Assembly (NCBI GenBank): GCA_029264355.1
Contig: JARIBW010000010.1
Location: 1-64,000 of the forward strand
Source: Collinsella sp.
GTDB lineage: Bacteria; Actinomycetota; Coriobacteriia; Coriobacteriales; Coriobacteriaceae
DNA: 64,000 nucleotides
Reading direction: 5' to 3'
Position numbers and translations under genes: made by a program
Notes under the pieces: generated by a model
What the model saw: only the letters and a program-made list of their open reading frames with translations
Told to the model about the DNA's origin: nothing
Databases searched by the model: none
Part shown: in pieces, positions 56,491-64,000 of the stretch
Layout of the letters: the number at the start of each line of letters is the position of its first letter
Numbering within the stretch: position 1 is the stretch's first letter

Positions 56491-58473
56491 ATGGCCGAGA
56501 ACCTTGAAGCCGCCGACGCCGCCAACATCCTGAACGACGAGCGCGCCCGTCGCCTCGCCGACCGCGCCGCGCTGTATGCCGCCGGCAAGAACCCCTACCC
56601 GGAGCGTTCTTCCGTGACCGATCACGCCGCCGATCTGCTCGAGCGCTACGAGCACCTCTCCAACGAGGAGATCGCCCCCGAGACCGTCACCATCGGCGGC
56701 CGCGTCGTGGCCAAACGCGGCCAGGGCAAGATCATGTTCATCGTCGTGCGCGACCCCTCCGCCGACATCCAGCTCTTCTGCCGCGTCAACGACGTCGAGG
56801 AGGAGTCTTGGGAGGTCCTGAAGGAGCTTGACCTCGGCGATATCGTGCAGGCGACCGGTCAGGTGACGCGCACCAAGCGCGGCGAGCTCTCCATCGCCCC
56901 GTGCACCGCGCGCCTGCTGTCCAAGGCGGTCCGCCCGCTGCCCGAGAAGTTCCATGGCCTCTCCGATAAGGAGACCCGCTATCGTCAGCGCTACGTCGAC
57001 CTCATCGTGAACGAGGACGTGCGCGAGACCTTCCGCAAGCGCTCCGCCATCGTGTCGGCGTTCCGCCGCTACATGGAGGACAACGGCTACATGGAAGTCG
57101 AGACCCCCATCTTGCAGTCCATTCAAGGCGGCGCCACGGCCAAGCCGTTCATCACGCACTTCAATGCGCTCAATCAGGAGAACTATCTGCGCATCGCCAC
57201 CGAGCTGCACCTCAAGCGCCTGCTCGTGGGCGGTTATGAGCGCGTGTTCGAGATCGGCCGCATCTTCCGCAACGAGGGTATGGACCTCACCCACAACCCC
57301 GAGTTCACCACCATGGAGGCCTACCGCGCCTACTCCGACCTCGAGGGCATGAAGGAGCTCGCCGAGGGCGTCATCAAGGCCGCCGCGCGCGCCATCGGCC
57401 TCGAGGGCATGATCGACTACCAGGGCCAGGCCATCGACCTGTTCTCACCGTGGCCGTCCCGCCCCATGACCGATGTCGTCTCCGAGGTCCTGGGCCGCAC
57501 CGTCACGATCGACACGCCCGTCGAGGAGCTTCGCGCCGCCTGCGACGAGCATGATATCGAGTACAAGCCCGAGTGGACCGCCGGCAAGCTCATCGCCGAG
57601 CTGTTCGACGAGCTGGGCGAGGCCATCCTCATCAACCCGACCTTCGTCGTGGATTACCCCGTCGAGGTCTCCCCGCTGGCCAAGCGCCACGAGGACGACC
57701 CGCGCCTCACGCACCGTTTCGAGCTCTTCATCGCCGCGCACGAGTACGCCAACGCGTTCTCCGAGCTCAACGACCCGGTCGATCAGGCCGAGCGCTTCGC
57801 CGCGCAGATGGAGGAGAAGGCCGGCGGCGACGATGAGGCCATGGAGTACGACGAGGATTACGTACGCGCCCTCGAGTACGGCATGCCCCCGGCGGGCGGC
57901 ATCGGCATCGGCATCGACCGCGTGGTCATGCTGCTCACCAACTCCACGTCCATCCGCGACGTCCTGCTGTTCCCCCATATGAAGCCCGAGAGGGGCTCCA
58001 AGTCCGGTGCCGCCGCCGCCAAGGCCGCCCAGATGGCCGAGTCCGCCGCAGCGGGTCCCTTCCTCGCGTCCAAGAAGCCCACGAACGATTACTCCAAGGT
58101 GGTCGTCGAGCCGCTGTTCGAGGACTTCGTCGACTTCGACACGTTCGCCAAGAGCGATTTCCGCGCCGTGAAGGTGAAGGACTGCACGGCCGTCCCCAAG
58201 TCCAAAAAACTGCTGAACTTCACGTTGGACGACGGCACCGGTTCCGACCGCACCATCCTCTCCGGCATCCACGACTACTACGAGCCGGAGGACCTGGTCG
58301 GCAAGACCCTCGTCGCCATCACCAATCTGCCCCCGCGCAAGATGATGGGCATCCCCAGCTGCGGCATGATCATCTCCGCCGTACACGCTGAGGCCGAGGG
58401 CGAGGAGACCCCCGAGCGTCTCAACGTGTTGATCGTGGACGATTCCATCCCGGCGGGCGCCAAGCTCTACTAG
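56491..58473 (+). CDS. lysS: lysyl-tRNA synthetase class II with a C-terminal tRNA-binding domain
   Basis: This 660-residue enzyme charges tRNA-Lys. Residues 1-500 are a normal class II LysRS: an OB-fold anticodon domain, motif 1 (YMEVETPILQSIQGGATAKPF), motif 2 (FEIGRIFRNEGMDLTHNPEFTTMEAY) and motif 3 (GGIGIGIDRVVMLL). An Ala-rich linker follows, then from about 545 a domain like Trbp111/MetG-beta/CsaA (FDTFAKSDFRAVKVKDCTAVPKSKKLLNFTLDDG, then PPRKMMGIPSCGMIISA). Usual bacterial LysRS is about 500 residues, so the added domain is a fusion. GAGAGGAG precedes the ATG. Confidence 0.95.
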   Translation: MAENLEAADAANILNDERARRLADRAALYAAGKNPYPERSSVTDHAADLLERYEHLSNEEIAPETVTIGGRVVAKRGQGKIMFIVVRDPSADIQLFCRVNDVEEESWEVLKELDLGDIVQATGQVTRTKRGELSIAPCTARLLSKAVRPLPEKFHGLSDKETRYRQRYVDLIVNEDVRETFRKRSAIVSAFRRYMEDNGYMEVETPILQSIQGGATAKPFITHFNALNQENYLRIATELHLKRLLVGGYERVFEIGRIFRNEGMDLTHNPEFTTMEAYRAYSDLEGMKELAEGVIKAAARAIGLEGMIDYQGQAIDLFSPWPSRPMTDVVSEVLGRTVTIDTPVEELRAACDEHDIEYKPEWTAGKLIAELFDELGEAILINPTFVVDYPVEVSPLAKRHEDDPRLTHRFELFIAAHEYANAFSELNDPVDQAERFAAQMEEKAGGDDEAMEYDEDYVRALEYGMPPAGGIGIGIDRVVMLLTNSTSIRDVLLFPHMKPERGSKSGAAAAKAAQMAESAAAGPFLASKKPTNDYSKVVVEPLFEDFVDFDTFAKSDFRAVKVKDCTAVPKSKKLLNFTLDDGTGSDRTILSGIHDYYEPEDLVGKTLVAITNLPPRKMMGIPSCGMIISAVHAEAEGEETPERLNVLIVDDSIPAGAKLY

Positions 58474-58489
58474 GTCACCTCGGCCACCT

Positions 58490-58517
58490 CAGATTGGGGG
58501 TCGTCCCCGATCTGAGG
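58490..58517 (+). repeat. hairpin after lysS
   Basis: CCTCAGATTGGGG and CCCCGATCTGAGG, one mismatch, three to four base loop; no T run. May end the lysS transcript. Confidence 0.6.
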
Positions 58518-58582
58518 CCGGTGCCGGATACCTGAGGTTGGCGTTGAAGGGCGAATGCCCCCCGATCGCCGGCCGAAATCAA

Positions 58583-58622
58583 ACCAAAGTCACGTTTCCA
58601 GCCCTGGGAACGTGACTTTTGT
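58583..58622. repeat. intergenic palindrome, copy 2 of the AAAGTCAC family
   Basis: ACCAAAGTCACGTTTCC pairs with GGGAACGTGACTTTTGT. Flanks (TTATACATCGGCGG on the right) recall those of the copy at 48738 (TGCATCTCGGCGG). Confidence 0.8.
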
Positions 58623-58768
58623 TATACATCGGCGGAATGGCGGTGATCTTGGCCGTCGGGCGCGGGGGAGGGGACTCTTGTCGAGTGCGGGGTGGTTTCC
58701 TCGGCTCAACTCTGGGAATATATAGCCGTATGCCTAACGTCCGTACCAGATGCGCCAAGGAGGCACCC

Positions 58769-60226
58769 ATGGACTATAAGATCACCGGCTACGAGCCCGC
58801 CAAGCTGTTCCATTATTTCGAGGAGATCAGCGCCATCCCGCGCGAGTCCGGCAACGAGAAGCAGATCAGCGACTACCTGGTGGCGTTCGCCAAGGACCAC
58901 GGCCTGTGGGTCTATCAGGACGACGTCCACAACGTGATCATCAAGAAGGCCGCCTCCGCCGGCGCCGAGGACAAGCCCGCCGTCATGCTGCAGGGCCATA
59001 TCGACATGGTGTGCGACAAGCTCGGCTCCGTCGAGCACGATTTCACCAAGGACGGTATCGACCTCGTGGTGAAGGACGGCGTGCTCACCGCCAACGGCAC
59101 CACCCTGGGCGCCGACAACGGCATCGCCGTCGCGCTCATGCTCACCGTGCTCGATGACGACTCCCTGGCCCATCCGGCCCTCGAGTGCGTCTTCACCACC
59201 GACGAGGAGTCCGGCCTCGTGGGCGCGGAGACCCTCGACAAGTCCCAGATCGAGGCCCGCACCATGATCAACCTCGACTCCGAGGAGGAGGGCGTGGCCA
59301 CGGTCAGCTGCGCCGGCGGCGTCGTTGTCACCTACACCCGCCCCATCGTCCGCGAGCGCAAGTCCGGCAGCGTCCTCACGCTTGCGATCTCCGGGCTGCT
59401 CGGCGGCCACTCCGGAGCCGACATCCACCTCGAGCGCGGCAACGGCAACCTCATCATGGCCCGCATCGTCGAGCGCCTCATGATCGCCGGCGCCCCCGCC
59501 CTCGTGAGTTTCAACGGCGGCACCAAGGACAACGCTATCAACCGCGAGTGCAAGGCCGAGCTGGTTTATGTCGACCATGCTTCCGCCGAGGCCGGTGCGG
59601 AGTTGGCGCGCGAGATCGCCGCGAAGGTCGCCGTCGAGCTCGAGGCCTACGACCCCGGGTTCGCCCTCGATGTCGCGATCGTCGACGACGCCGAGGTCGA
59701 GGCCATCGATGAGGACACCGCCCTCGCGTTCGTGCGCGCCATCCGCCTCGCCCCCAACGGCGTGATGCGCCGCAACCTCGCGGCCGACGGCGCCGTCGAC
59801 GTCTCCTCCAACATCGGCGTCGTCGCCACGTCCGACGATGAGGCCAAGATCTTGCTGTCGCCGCGTTCCTCCATCACCTCCCTGCAGGAGGAGTTCAAGG
59901 ACCGTCTGCAGACCCTCGCCGACGTCCTGGGCTTCGACGCGAAGTTCGAGTTCGAGTACCCGGGCTGGAGCTACGCCGAGCACTCCCCGGTTCGCGACGT
60001 CTTCCTCGAGAGCTATCGCGACCTGTTCGGCGCCGAGCTTCGCATCGAGTCCATTCACGCTGGTCTCGAGTGCGGTCTATTCGCCGAGGCCCTCGACGGC
60101 CTGGACGCCATCGCCGTCGGCCCGACCCTGAAGGACGTCCACACGCCCGACGAGTCCATGGAGCTCGCCTCCTCCGAGCGCTTCTACACCCTGCTCGTCG
60201 ACGTGCTCAAGCGCCTCGCCGCCTAA
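58769..60226 (+). CDS. pepD: aminoacyl-histidine dipeptidase, M20C
   Basis: This 485-residue zinc dipeptidase of the PepD/carnosinase-like family cleaves Xaa-His and other dipeptides. The metal site is shown by MLQGHIDMVCDK, TTLGADNGIAVA and FTTDEESGLVGAE (general base Glu). A lid domain (about 210-400) and a C-terminal HAGLECGLF follow. AAGGAGG is five bases before the ATG. It is transcribed away from lysS after a palindromic element and is monocistronic. Confidence 0.94.
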   Translation: MDYKITGYEPAKLFHYFEEISAIPRESGNEKQISDYLVAFAKDHGLWVYQDDVHNVIIKKAASAGAEDKPAVMLQGHIDMVCDKLGSVEHDFTKDGIDLVVKDGVLTANGTTLGADNGIAVALMLTVLDDDSLAHPALECVFTTDEESGLVGAETLDKSQIEARTMINLDSEEEGVATVSCAGGVVVTYTRPIVRERKSGSVLTLAISGLLGGHSGADIHLERGNGNLIMARIVERLMIAGAPALVSFNGGTKDNAINRECKAELVYVDHASAEAGAELAREIAAKVAVELEAYDPGFALDVAIVDDAEVEAIDEDTALAFVRAIRLAPNGVMRRNLAADGAVDVSSNIGVVATSDDEAKILLSPRSSITSLQEEFKDRLQTLADVLGFDAKFEFEYPGWSYAEHSPVRDVFLESYRDLFGAELRIESIHAGLECGLFAEALDGLDAIAVGPTLKDVHTPDESMELASSERFYTLLVDVLKRLAA

Positions 60227-60228
60227 CA

Positions 60229-60257
60229 GCTCAATTGGGGACAGGTACAAATTGAGC
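60229..60257. repeat. small palindrome with a GGGGACAGGTAC core
   Basis: GCTCAATT and AATTGAGC flank GGGGACAGGTACA. The core recalls the element at 52289-52366. Confidence 0.7.
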
Positions 60258-60277
60258 AGCCGCCCCTAGGGATGCGA

Positions 60278-60311
60278 AAGGCCCGCAGCGACGAAGATCG
60301 CTGCGGGCCTT
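60278..60311. terminator. bidirectional terminator between pepD and the GntR gene
   Basis: AAGGCCCGCAGCGA and TCGCTGCGGGCCTT: a perfect 14-pair stem between convergent genes. Confidence 0.8.
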
Positions 60312-60392
60312 GACGTTCGCGTCGCCGCTGTGGAAGTGGAGCCGAACGGAATCGCTGCCCTCAGGGGGTCGCCATGGCGACGCGTGCCGGCC

Positions 60393-61043
60393 CTACCATA
60401 CGGTGAACGGTGCGTTCTCGATGTTCCAATGGGTGTCGCGCACGTAGTCGCGCACGCCCCCCGCATCCTTGGCCTCGAACAGCTCGAGGATGCGCCGGTG
60501 CTCGGCATTCGCCTTGCGCAGCAGCTCTTGCGCGGTGGCTTGCTCCACGGCGCCGTAATCGCGTTTGATGAAGTGGCGCCCCATCTGATCGACCAGCGTG
60601 ATGAGGCGCTCATTGCCGCATCGCTGCGTGTAGGCGCGGTGAAACTCGCGTTGGATGTCGTCGTACTTGGTGATGAGGCCGCTTTCGATGGCGAGGTCCA
60701 TGGAGCCCACGTGGAAGCGCAGCTGTGCCAGGTCCTCTTCGGTGAGGAGAGGGCAGGCCAGATACGCGGCCTGCCCATCCAGGGGGCCCATGACCTGGAA
60801 CACCTCGATGGCGTTTTGCCGATCGAATCCCCGCACGCGAAAGCCCCGACGTGGCTGGTTGTCCAGGTAGCCGTCGCTCGCGAGTTGGATGAGCGCCTCG
60901 CGCACCGGTGTGCGCGAAACGCCCATGGCATCGCAGATCGTCTGCTCGCTCACGCGGTCGCCGGCGGAAAGATCGCCGGACTCGATGCGCGCGGCGATGT
61001 ATTCATACACGTGCTCCTTGAGCGGGCGCTGTAGGGCAACCAT
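60393..61043 (-). CDS. GntR-family regulator, FCD subfamily
   Basis: This 216-residue repressor has the N-terminal winged helix (LKEHVYEYIAARIESGDLSAGDRVSEQTICDAMGVSRTPVREALIQLASDGYL) and a C-terminal FCD ligand domain with the metal-binding pattern (Asp in YDDIQREFHRAY, His in EHRRILELF and RDTHWN). FCD domains often bind organic acids or amino-acid derivatives. GGAGG is six bases before the ATG at 61043. It is divergent from the DDAH-like gene, with GTATAC palindromes between them, so it probably controls that unit and itself. Confidence 0.9.
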   Translation of the reverse strand: MVALQRPLKEHVYEYIAARIESGDLSAGDRVSEQTICDAMGVSRTPVREALIQLASDGYLDNQPRRGFRVRGFDRQNAIEVFQVMGPLDGQAAYLACPLLTEEDLAQLRFHVGSMDLAIESGLITKYDDIQREFHRAYTQRCGNERLITLVDQMGRHFIKRDYGAVEQATAQELLRKANAEHRRILELFEAKDAGGVRDYVRDTHWNIENAPFTVW

Positions 61044-61057
61044 CGATTTCCTCCGTA

Positions 61058-61068
61058 CCGTATACAGG
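61058..61068. promoter_or_regulatory. candidate GntR half-operator near the regulator start
   Basis: CCGTATACAGG contains the GTATAC core also present in the site at 61183. Confidence 0.4.
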
Positions 61069-61182
61069 CTGATCACGTATGCAAATGAACTGACAATCAA
61101 ATATATCCGCAAAGATACCAGCTACTAAGCGGCATGTGCAAACAGATGGAGACAAACGCTCACCGGAGAAAAGTGACCGTTC

Positions 61183-61198
61183 ATATTGTATACAATAT
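61183..61198. promoter_or_regulatory. 16-bp palindromic operator upstream of the DDAH-like gene
   Basis: ATATTGTATACAATAT is a perfect palindrome with the T-GTATAC-A core common for FCD-type GntR proteins, about 80 bases before the DDAH-like start and in the divergent control region. Confidence 0.75.
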
Positions 61199-61273
61199 AC
61201 AAACAAGAAATGCCGACGTACCATGAAGGTGATGAAAGGGGAGAAGCCCCTGATACACAAAAGGAGGGTCATC

Positions 61274-62050
61274 ATGACCAAGTTCAGCCACGTCATCATC
61301 CGTCGTCCCGGCAAGTCCCTCTGCAACGGCATCACCAGTGCCCCCGAGCTCGGCCAGCCCATCTACGAGCGCGCCATCGAGGAGCATTACGACTATGAGC
61401 ATGCGCTCGAGCAGTGCGGCGTGGACGTCACCGTCCTGCCCGCGCTCGAGGAGTACCCGGACAGCGTCTTCGTCGAGGACCCCGCGGTCATCACCCGCTG
61501 CGGCGCGATCATCACCAACCCCGGCGCCGAGTCCCGCAACGGCGAGAAGGGCGAGATCGAGCCCGCTGTCCGCCGCTTCTTCGACGATGAGCATGTCAAG
61601 CACATCGTCGCCCCCGGCACGCTCGACGGCGGCGACGTCATGATGGTCGGCGACCACTTCTATGTCGGCCGCTCCGCCCGCACCAATGAGGAGGGCATCC
61701 GCCAGTTCTGCGAGATTCTCGAGGGTTGGGGCCTGTCCGGCTCCGAGGTCCCGCTGGAGGAGGTCCTGCACCTCAAGACCGGCGTGAACTACATCGAGGA
61801 CAACAACATGCTCGTGTCCGGCGAGTTCATCGACAAACCCGACTTCGCCGATTACAACAAGATCGTCGTCCCCGAGGAGGAGGCCTACGGCGCCAACTGC
61901 ATCTGGGTCAACGGCACCGTGATCGTGGCCGAGGGCTATCCGACCGTCCTCAAGGCCGTCCAGGACCTCGGCTACAAGACCCTCGTCGTGGACACCTCCG
62001 AGTACCGCAAGGTCGACGGCGGCCTCTCCTGCATGTCCCTGCGCTTCTAA
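61274..62050 (+). CDS. dimethylarginine dimethylaminohydrolase-like amidinohydrolase
   Basis: This 258-residue protein has the guanidino-group-modifying fold: an early loop IIRRPGKSL, PDSVFVEDPAVITRCGAIITNPG, GTLDGGDVMMVGDHFYVGRSARTNEEGIRQF, the catalytic His166 in LHLKTGVNY, and the nucleophile Cys253 in DGGLSCMSLRF. Known relatives hydrolyse methylarginines (to citrulline and amines) or arginine. A strong AAGGAGGG precedes the ATG. The GntR gene is divergent and a permease follows, suggesting uptake and hydrolysis of a guanidino compound. The exact substrate is not decided by the sequence. Confidence 0.85.
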   Translation: MTKFSHVIIRRPGKSLCNGITSAPELGQPIYERAIEEHYDYEHALEQCGVDVTVLPALEEYPDSVFVEDPAVITRCGAIITNPGAESRNGEKGEIEPAVRRFFDDEHVKHIVAPGTLDGGDVMMVGDHFYVGRSARTNEEGIRQFCEILEGWGLSGSEVPLEEVLHLKTGVNYIEDNNMLVSGEFIDKPDFADYNKIVVPEEEAYGANCIWVNGTVIVAEGYPTVLKAVQDLGYKTLVVDTSEYRKVDGGLSCMSLRF

Positions 62051-62146
62051 GCGGATATTCCCCCTTTTGGCCCGGCCGTCCCGCCCGCGTCCCCCGTTCA
62101 GGCGCGGTCGGGGCCCCGGGCCGCGTTCTCTCGAAAGGAGGCGTCA

Positions 62147-63628
62147 ATGAGCAAGGACCCTGCAAAGGCCGCGCGCCCCGTCAATGAGGAGATCATCGAC
62201 CCCAACGGCCTCGATCTGTTCCGCCTGACCATGATGGTCATCACGGCGAGCATCTGCGGCGGCATCTTCTCCCTGGCCGGCGATATGGCCGCCGGCGGCG
62301 CCAATACCGGCGCGGTCATCATCTCGTGGCTCATTTGCTTCGCCGGCGTGTTCGCGCTCATGATGGTGTTCAACGGCCTGTCCCAGGCGCGCCCGGATCT
62401 CACAGGCGGGATCTACGCCTACGCCGCCGCCGGCTTCGGCGAGTACGTGGGCTTCAACTCCGCCTGGGGCTACTGGATCAGCGCCTGCCTGTCCAACGTC
62501 AGTTTCGCCTTGCTGCTGTTCAGCGCGCTCGGTTACTTTTTCCCGGCGTTCGGCGCGGGCAACAACGTGCTGTCCATCGTGTGCGCGAGCATCTTCCTGT
62601 GGGTGCTCACGGCGCTCGTCTTGCGCGGTGTGAAAGAGGCCGCGGGCATCAACACCATCGTGACGCTCGCCAAGCTCGTCCCGCTCGGCCTGTTCGTCCT
62701 GTCCATCATCTTGCTCGGCAAGTTCGACATGGCCATCTTCATGGACAACTTCTGGGGTGAGCCCGCCGGACCGGACTTCGGCACGCAGGTGGTGTCGACG
62801 ATGATCGCGCTCGTGTGGGTGTTCACCGGCATCGAGGGGGCCGTGGTCATCTCCGGTCGCGCCAAGTACGTGCGCGATGTCGGCCGCTCCACCGCCCTCG
62901 GCTTCTCGGCCGTGTTCGTGCTCTATTTCATCATCTCGATGCTGTCTTTGGGCGTCATGCCCCGGGCCGAGATGGCCCAGCTCGCCACGCCCTCCATGGC
63001 GGGGATCCTCGAGCACGCCATCGGGCCGGTGGGCGCCGCGATCGTCAATCTCGGCGTCATCTTGTCGCTCGTGGGCGCCATGCTCGGCTACGTGATCATC
63101 GCCTCCGAGACGCCTTTCGAGGCCGCGCGCCAAGGGTCGTTCCCGCTGGCGTTCGCCAAGACGAACAAGGCCGGCGCCCCCATCGTGACCGTCCTCGTGA
63201 GCTCGAGCATCACGCAGCTCTTCCTCATCCTGTCCGCGGTCGCATCGAGCACCTATCAGTTCTTCTACACCTGCGCGGTCAACACGATTTTGATCCCGTA
63301 TGTTTGCTCCGCGGCATATTACATGGTGATCGGCTGGAAGAAGGAGCACCTGGACAGCCCGCATGCCCCCAGCGTGAGGACGGCGCGCATCTTCGGCACG
63401 CTCGGATTCATCTACACGCTGTTCCTGGTGTGGTCCACCGGCCTGCAGGGCGTCATGATCACGACGATCCTGTTCGCCCCCGCCATCGCGGTGTACGCGA
63501 TCGGCGAGCGCGACCGCGGCAAGCCGGTCCTTCCGCGGACGAGCGACAAGGTCATCGCCATCATCGTGGTCATCCTGGCAATCGCATCGCTTTACCTGCA
63601 CTTCTCGGGGATTTCGCCCATCGTGTAG
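62147..63628 (+). CDS. APC-family basic amino acid antiporter or permease
   Basis: This 493-residue transporter has about twelve membrane helices and the APA-type layout (ITASICGGIFSLAGDMA in helix 1, GGIYAYAAAGFGEYVGFNSAWGYWIS, VWVFTGIEGAVVISGRAKYVRDVGRST). It resembles arginine/ornithine (ArcD-like) and lysine/agmatine exchangers. AAAGGAGG precedes the ATG. Placed 96 bases after the DDAH-like gene, it may import the guanidino substrate and export citrulline, ornithine or an amine. Confidence 0.88.
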   Translation: MSKDPAKAARPVNEEIIDPNGLDLFRLTMMVITASICGGIFSLAGDMAAGGANTGAVIISWLICFAGVFALMMVFNGLSQARPDLTGGIYAYAAAGFGEYVGFNSAWGYWISACLSNVSFALLLFSALGYFFPAFGAGNNVLSIVCASIFLWVLTALVLRGVKEAAGINTIVTLAKLVPLGLFVLSIILLGKFDMAIFMDNFWGEPAGPDFGTQVVSTMIALVWVFTGIEGAVVISGRAKYVRDVGRSTALGFSAVFVLYFIISMLSLGVMPRAEMAQLATPSMAGILEHAIGPVGAAIVNLGVILSLVGAMLGYVIIASETPFEAARQGSFPLAFAKTNKAGAPIVTVLVSSSITQLFLILSAVASSTYQFFYTCAVNTILIPYVCSAAYYMVIGWKKEHLDSPHAPSVRTARIFGTLGFIYTLFLVWSTGLQGVMITTILFAPAIAVYAIGERDRGKPVLPRTSDKVIAIIVVILAIASLYLHFSGISPIV

Positions 63629-63651
63629 CACCTCGAGGCGCATGTGCCCCC

Positions 63652-63686
63652 GGCCCCAATGGCCCCATCGGCCATTGGGGCCTTTT
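63652..63686 (+). terminator. terminator after the permease
   Basis: GGCCCCAATGGCC, CCATC, GGCCATTGGGGCC then TTTT. Confidence 0.9.
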
Positions 63687-63876
63687 GCGCTCGCGGGGGC
63701 CCACGGCGGCATACGGGCGCGCGACGGTATGGGCCCACGGCGGTATGGGGTGCGCGACGACACAGGGGCGCCCGCCGCCCGCCTCATGTCGCGTTTCGAT
63801 CTCAATCGGTTATCATGGTGCGCCATTGGGTACACGTTTTTCGATAACACGTCACGAGCATAAACGAGGTAGACGC

Positions 63877-64000
63877 ATGTTGGACCGATTCACCGATCGA
63901 GCGCGCAAGGTCATGTCGCTTGCGAAAGAGGAGGCTCGCACGCTCAAGACCTCCAAGGTCGGCACCGAGCATCTGCTGCTCGCCCTGGCCAAGGAGCAAG
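63877..64000 (+). CDS. clpC: ClpC-type AAA+ ATPase, 5' end only
   Basis: The visible 41 residues, MLDRFTDRARKVMSLAKEEARTLKTSKVGTEHLLLALAKEQ, are the start of the N-terminal repeat domain of ClpC, the unfoldase that works with ClpP in protein quality control. The gene runs off the right edge of the window. ACGAGGTAG precedes the ATG. The start matches ClpC rather than ClpA/ClpB by its FTDRARKVM opening. Confidence 0.85.
   Translation, partial: MLDRFTDRARKVMSLAKEEARTLKTSKVGTEHLLLALAKEQ

Noticed and set aside
62144-63850. 568-codon minus-strand frame over the permease
   Set aside because: Antisense shadow; the plus strand encodes a clear 12-helix transporter with a strong ribosome site.

Overview
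The window is 64 kb of high-GC bacterial chromosome. Gene content points to a host-associated anaerobic actinobacterium of the class Coriobacteriia, Collinsella-like. The evidence is very high GC with GC-rich third codon positions, a GatCAB amidotransferase operon, a type III glutamine synthetase, a fused MurT-GatD peptidoglycan-amidating enzyme, LPXTG/sortase surface proteins and a large PTS sugar complement. The genus is an inference from gene style; no 16S rRNA is present.

Layout. 1-1.4 kb: 3' part of a class C sortase and an LPXTG substrate. 1.5-10.4 kb: FUSC-like membrane protein, pirin, ligA, HAD phosphatase, then moaA and a moaC-mobB fusion on the minus strand, and a YitT-type membrane protein. 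10.5-15.5 kb: a beta-glucoside operon (RAT-like leader, BglG/LicT antiterminator, EIIBC, 6-phospho-beta-glucosidase, EIIA, HPr). 15.7-19.3 kb: gatCAB. 19.4-25.2 kb: an accessory island against the 3' end of the tmRNA gene, with two broken genes, a Cro/CI-like switch, a membrane protein, a DUF3800 gene coupled to a small possible nuclease gene, and a serine recombinase whose last codons are read from antisense ssrA. 26-31 kb: patatin-like lipase, rplM-rpsI, glmM, orphan EIIA, nagB. 31.3-34.3 kb: a 1008-residue ATPase/BTAD regulator. 34.4-47.1 kb: yhbY, UPF0210 protein, glnA type III, tRNA-Glu, bioY, then on the minus strand murT-gatD, an Fe-S protein, an FKBP, two TPR proteins and a NusG-II protein, followed by an iron alcohol dehydrogenase. 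47.1-49.6 kb: a repeat-rich stretch with an AbiEi-like nuclease-fold protein and tRNA-Val. 49.6-58.5 kb: housekeeping genes (HAD, murI, rph, rdgB, dtd, veg, ispE, tRNA-Pro, tatA, greA, lysS). 58.7-64 kb: pepD, a GntR regulator divergent from a DDAH-like hydrolase and a permease, and the start of clpC.

Functional links. The bgl operon encodes sensing, uptake, phosphorylation and hydrolysis of a beta-glucoside together with its own HPr. glmM, nagB, murI, murT-gatD and possibly the orphan EIIA are linked by amino-sugar and cell-wall metabolism. The GntR/DDAH/permease set looks like a locally controlled guanidino-compound utilisation unit.

The most unusual material is the island (DUF3800 plus partner, duplicated gene 3' ends, recombinase overlapping ssrA). 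Next come several domain fusions (MoaC-MobB, MurT-GatD, LysRS with a tRNA-binding domain) and families of intergenic palindromes. All functions are read from motifs and context; no database search was run.
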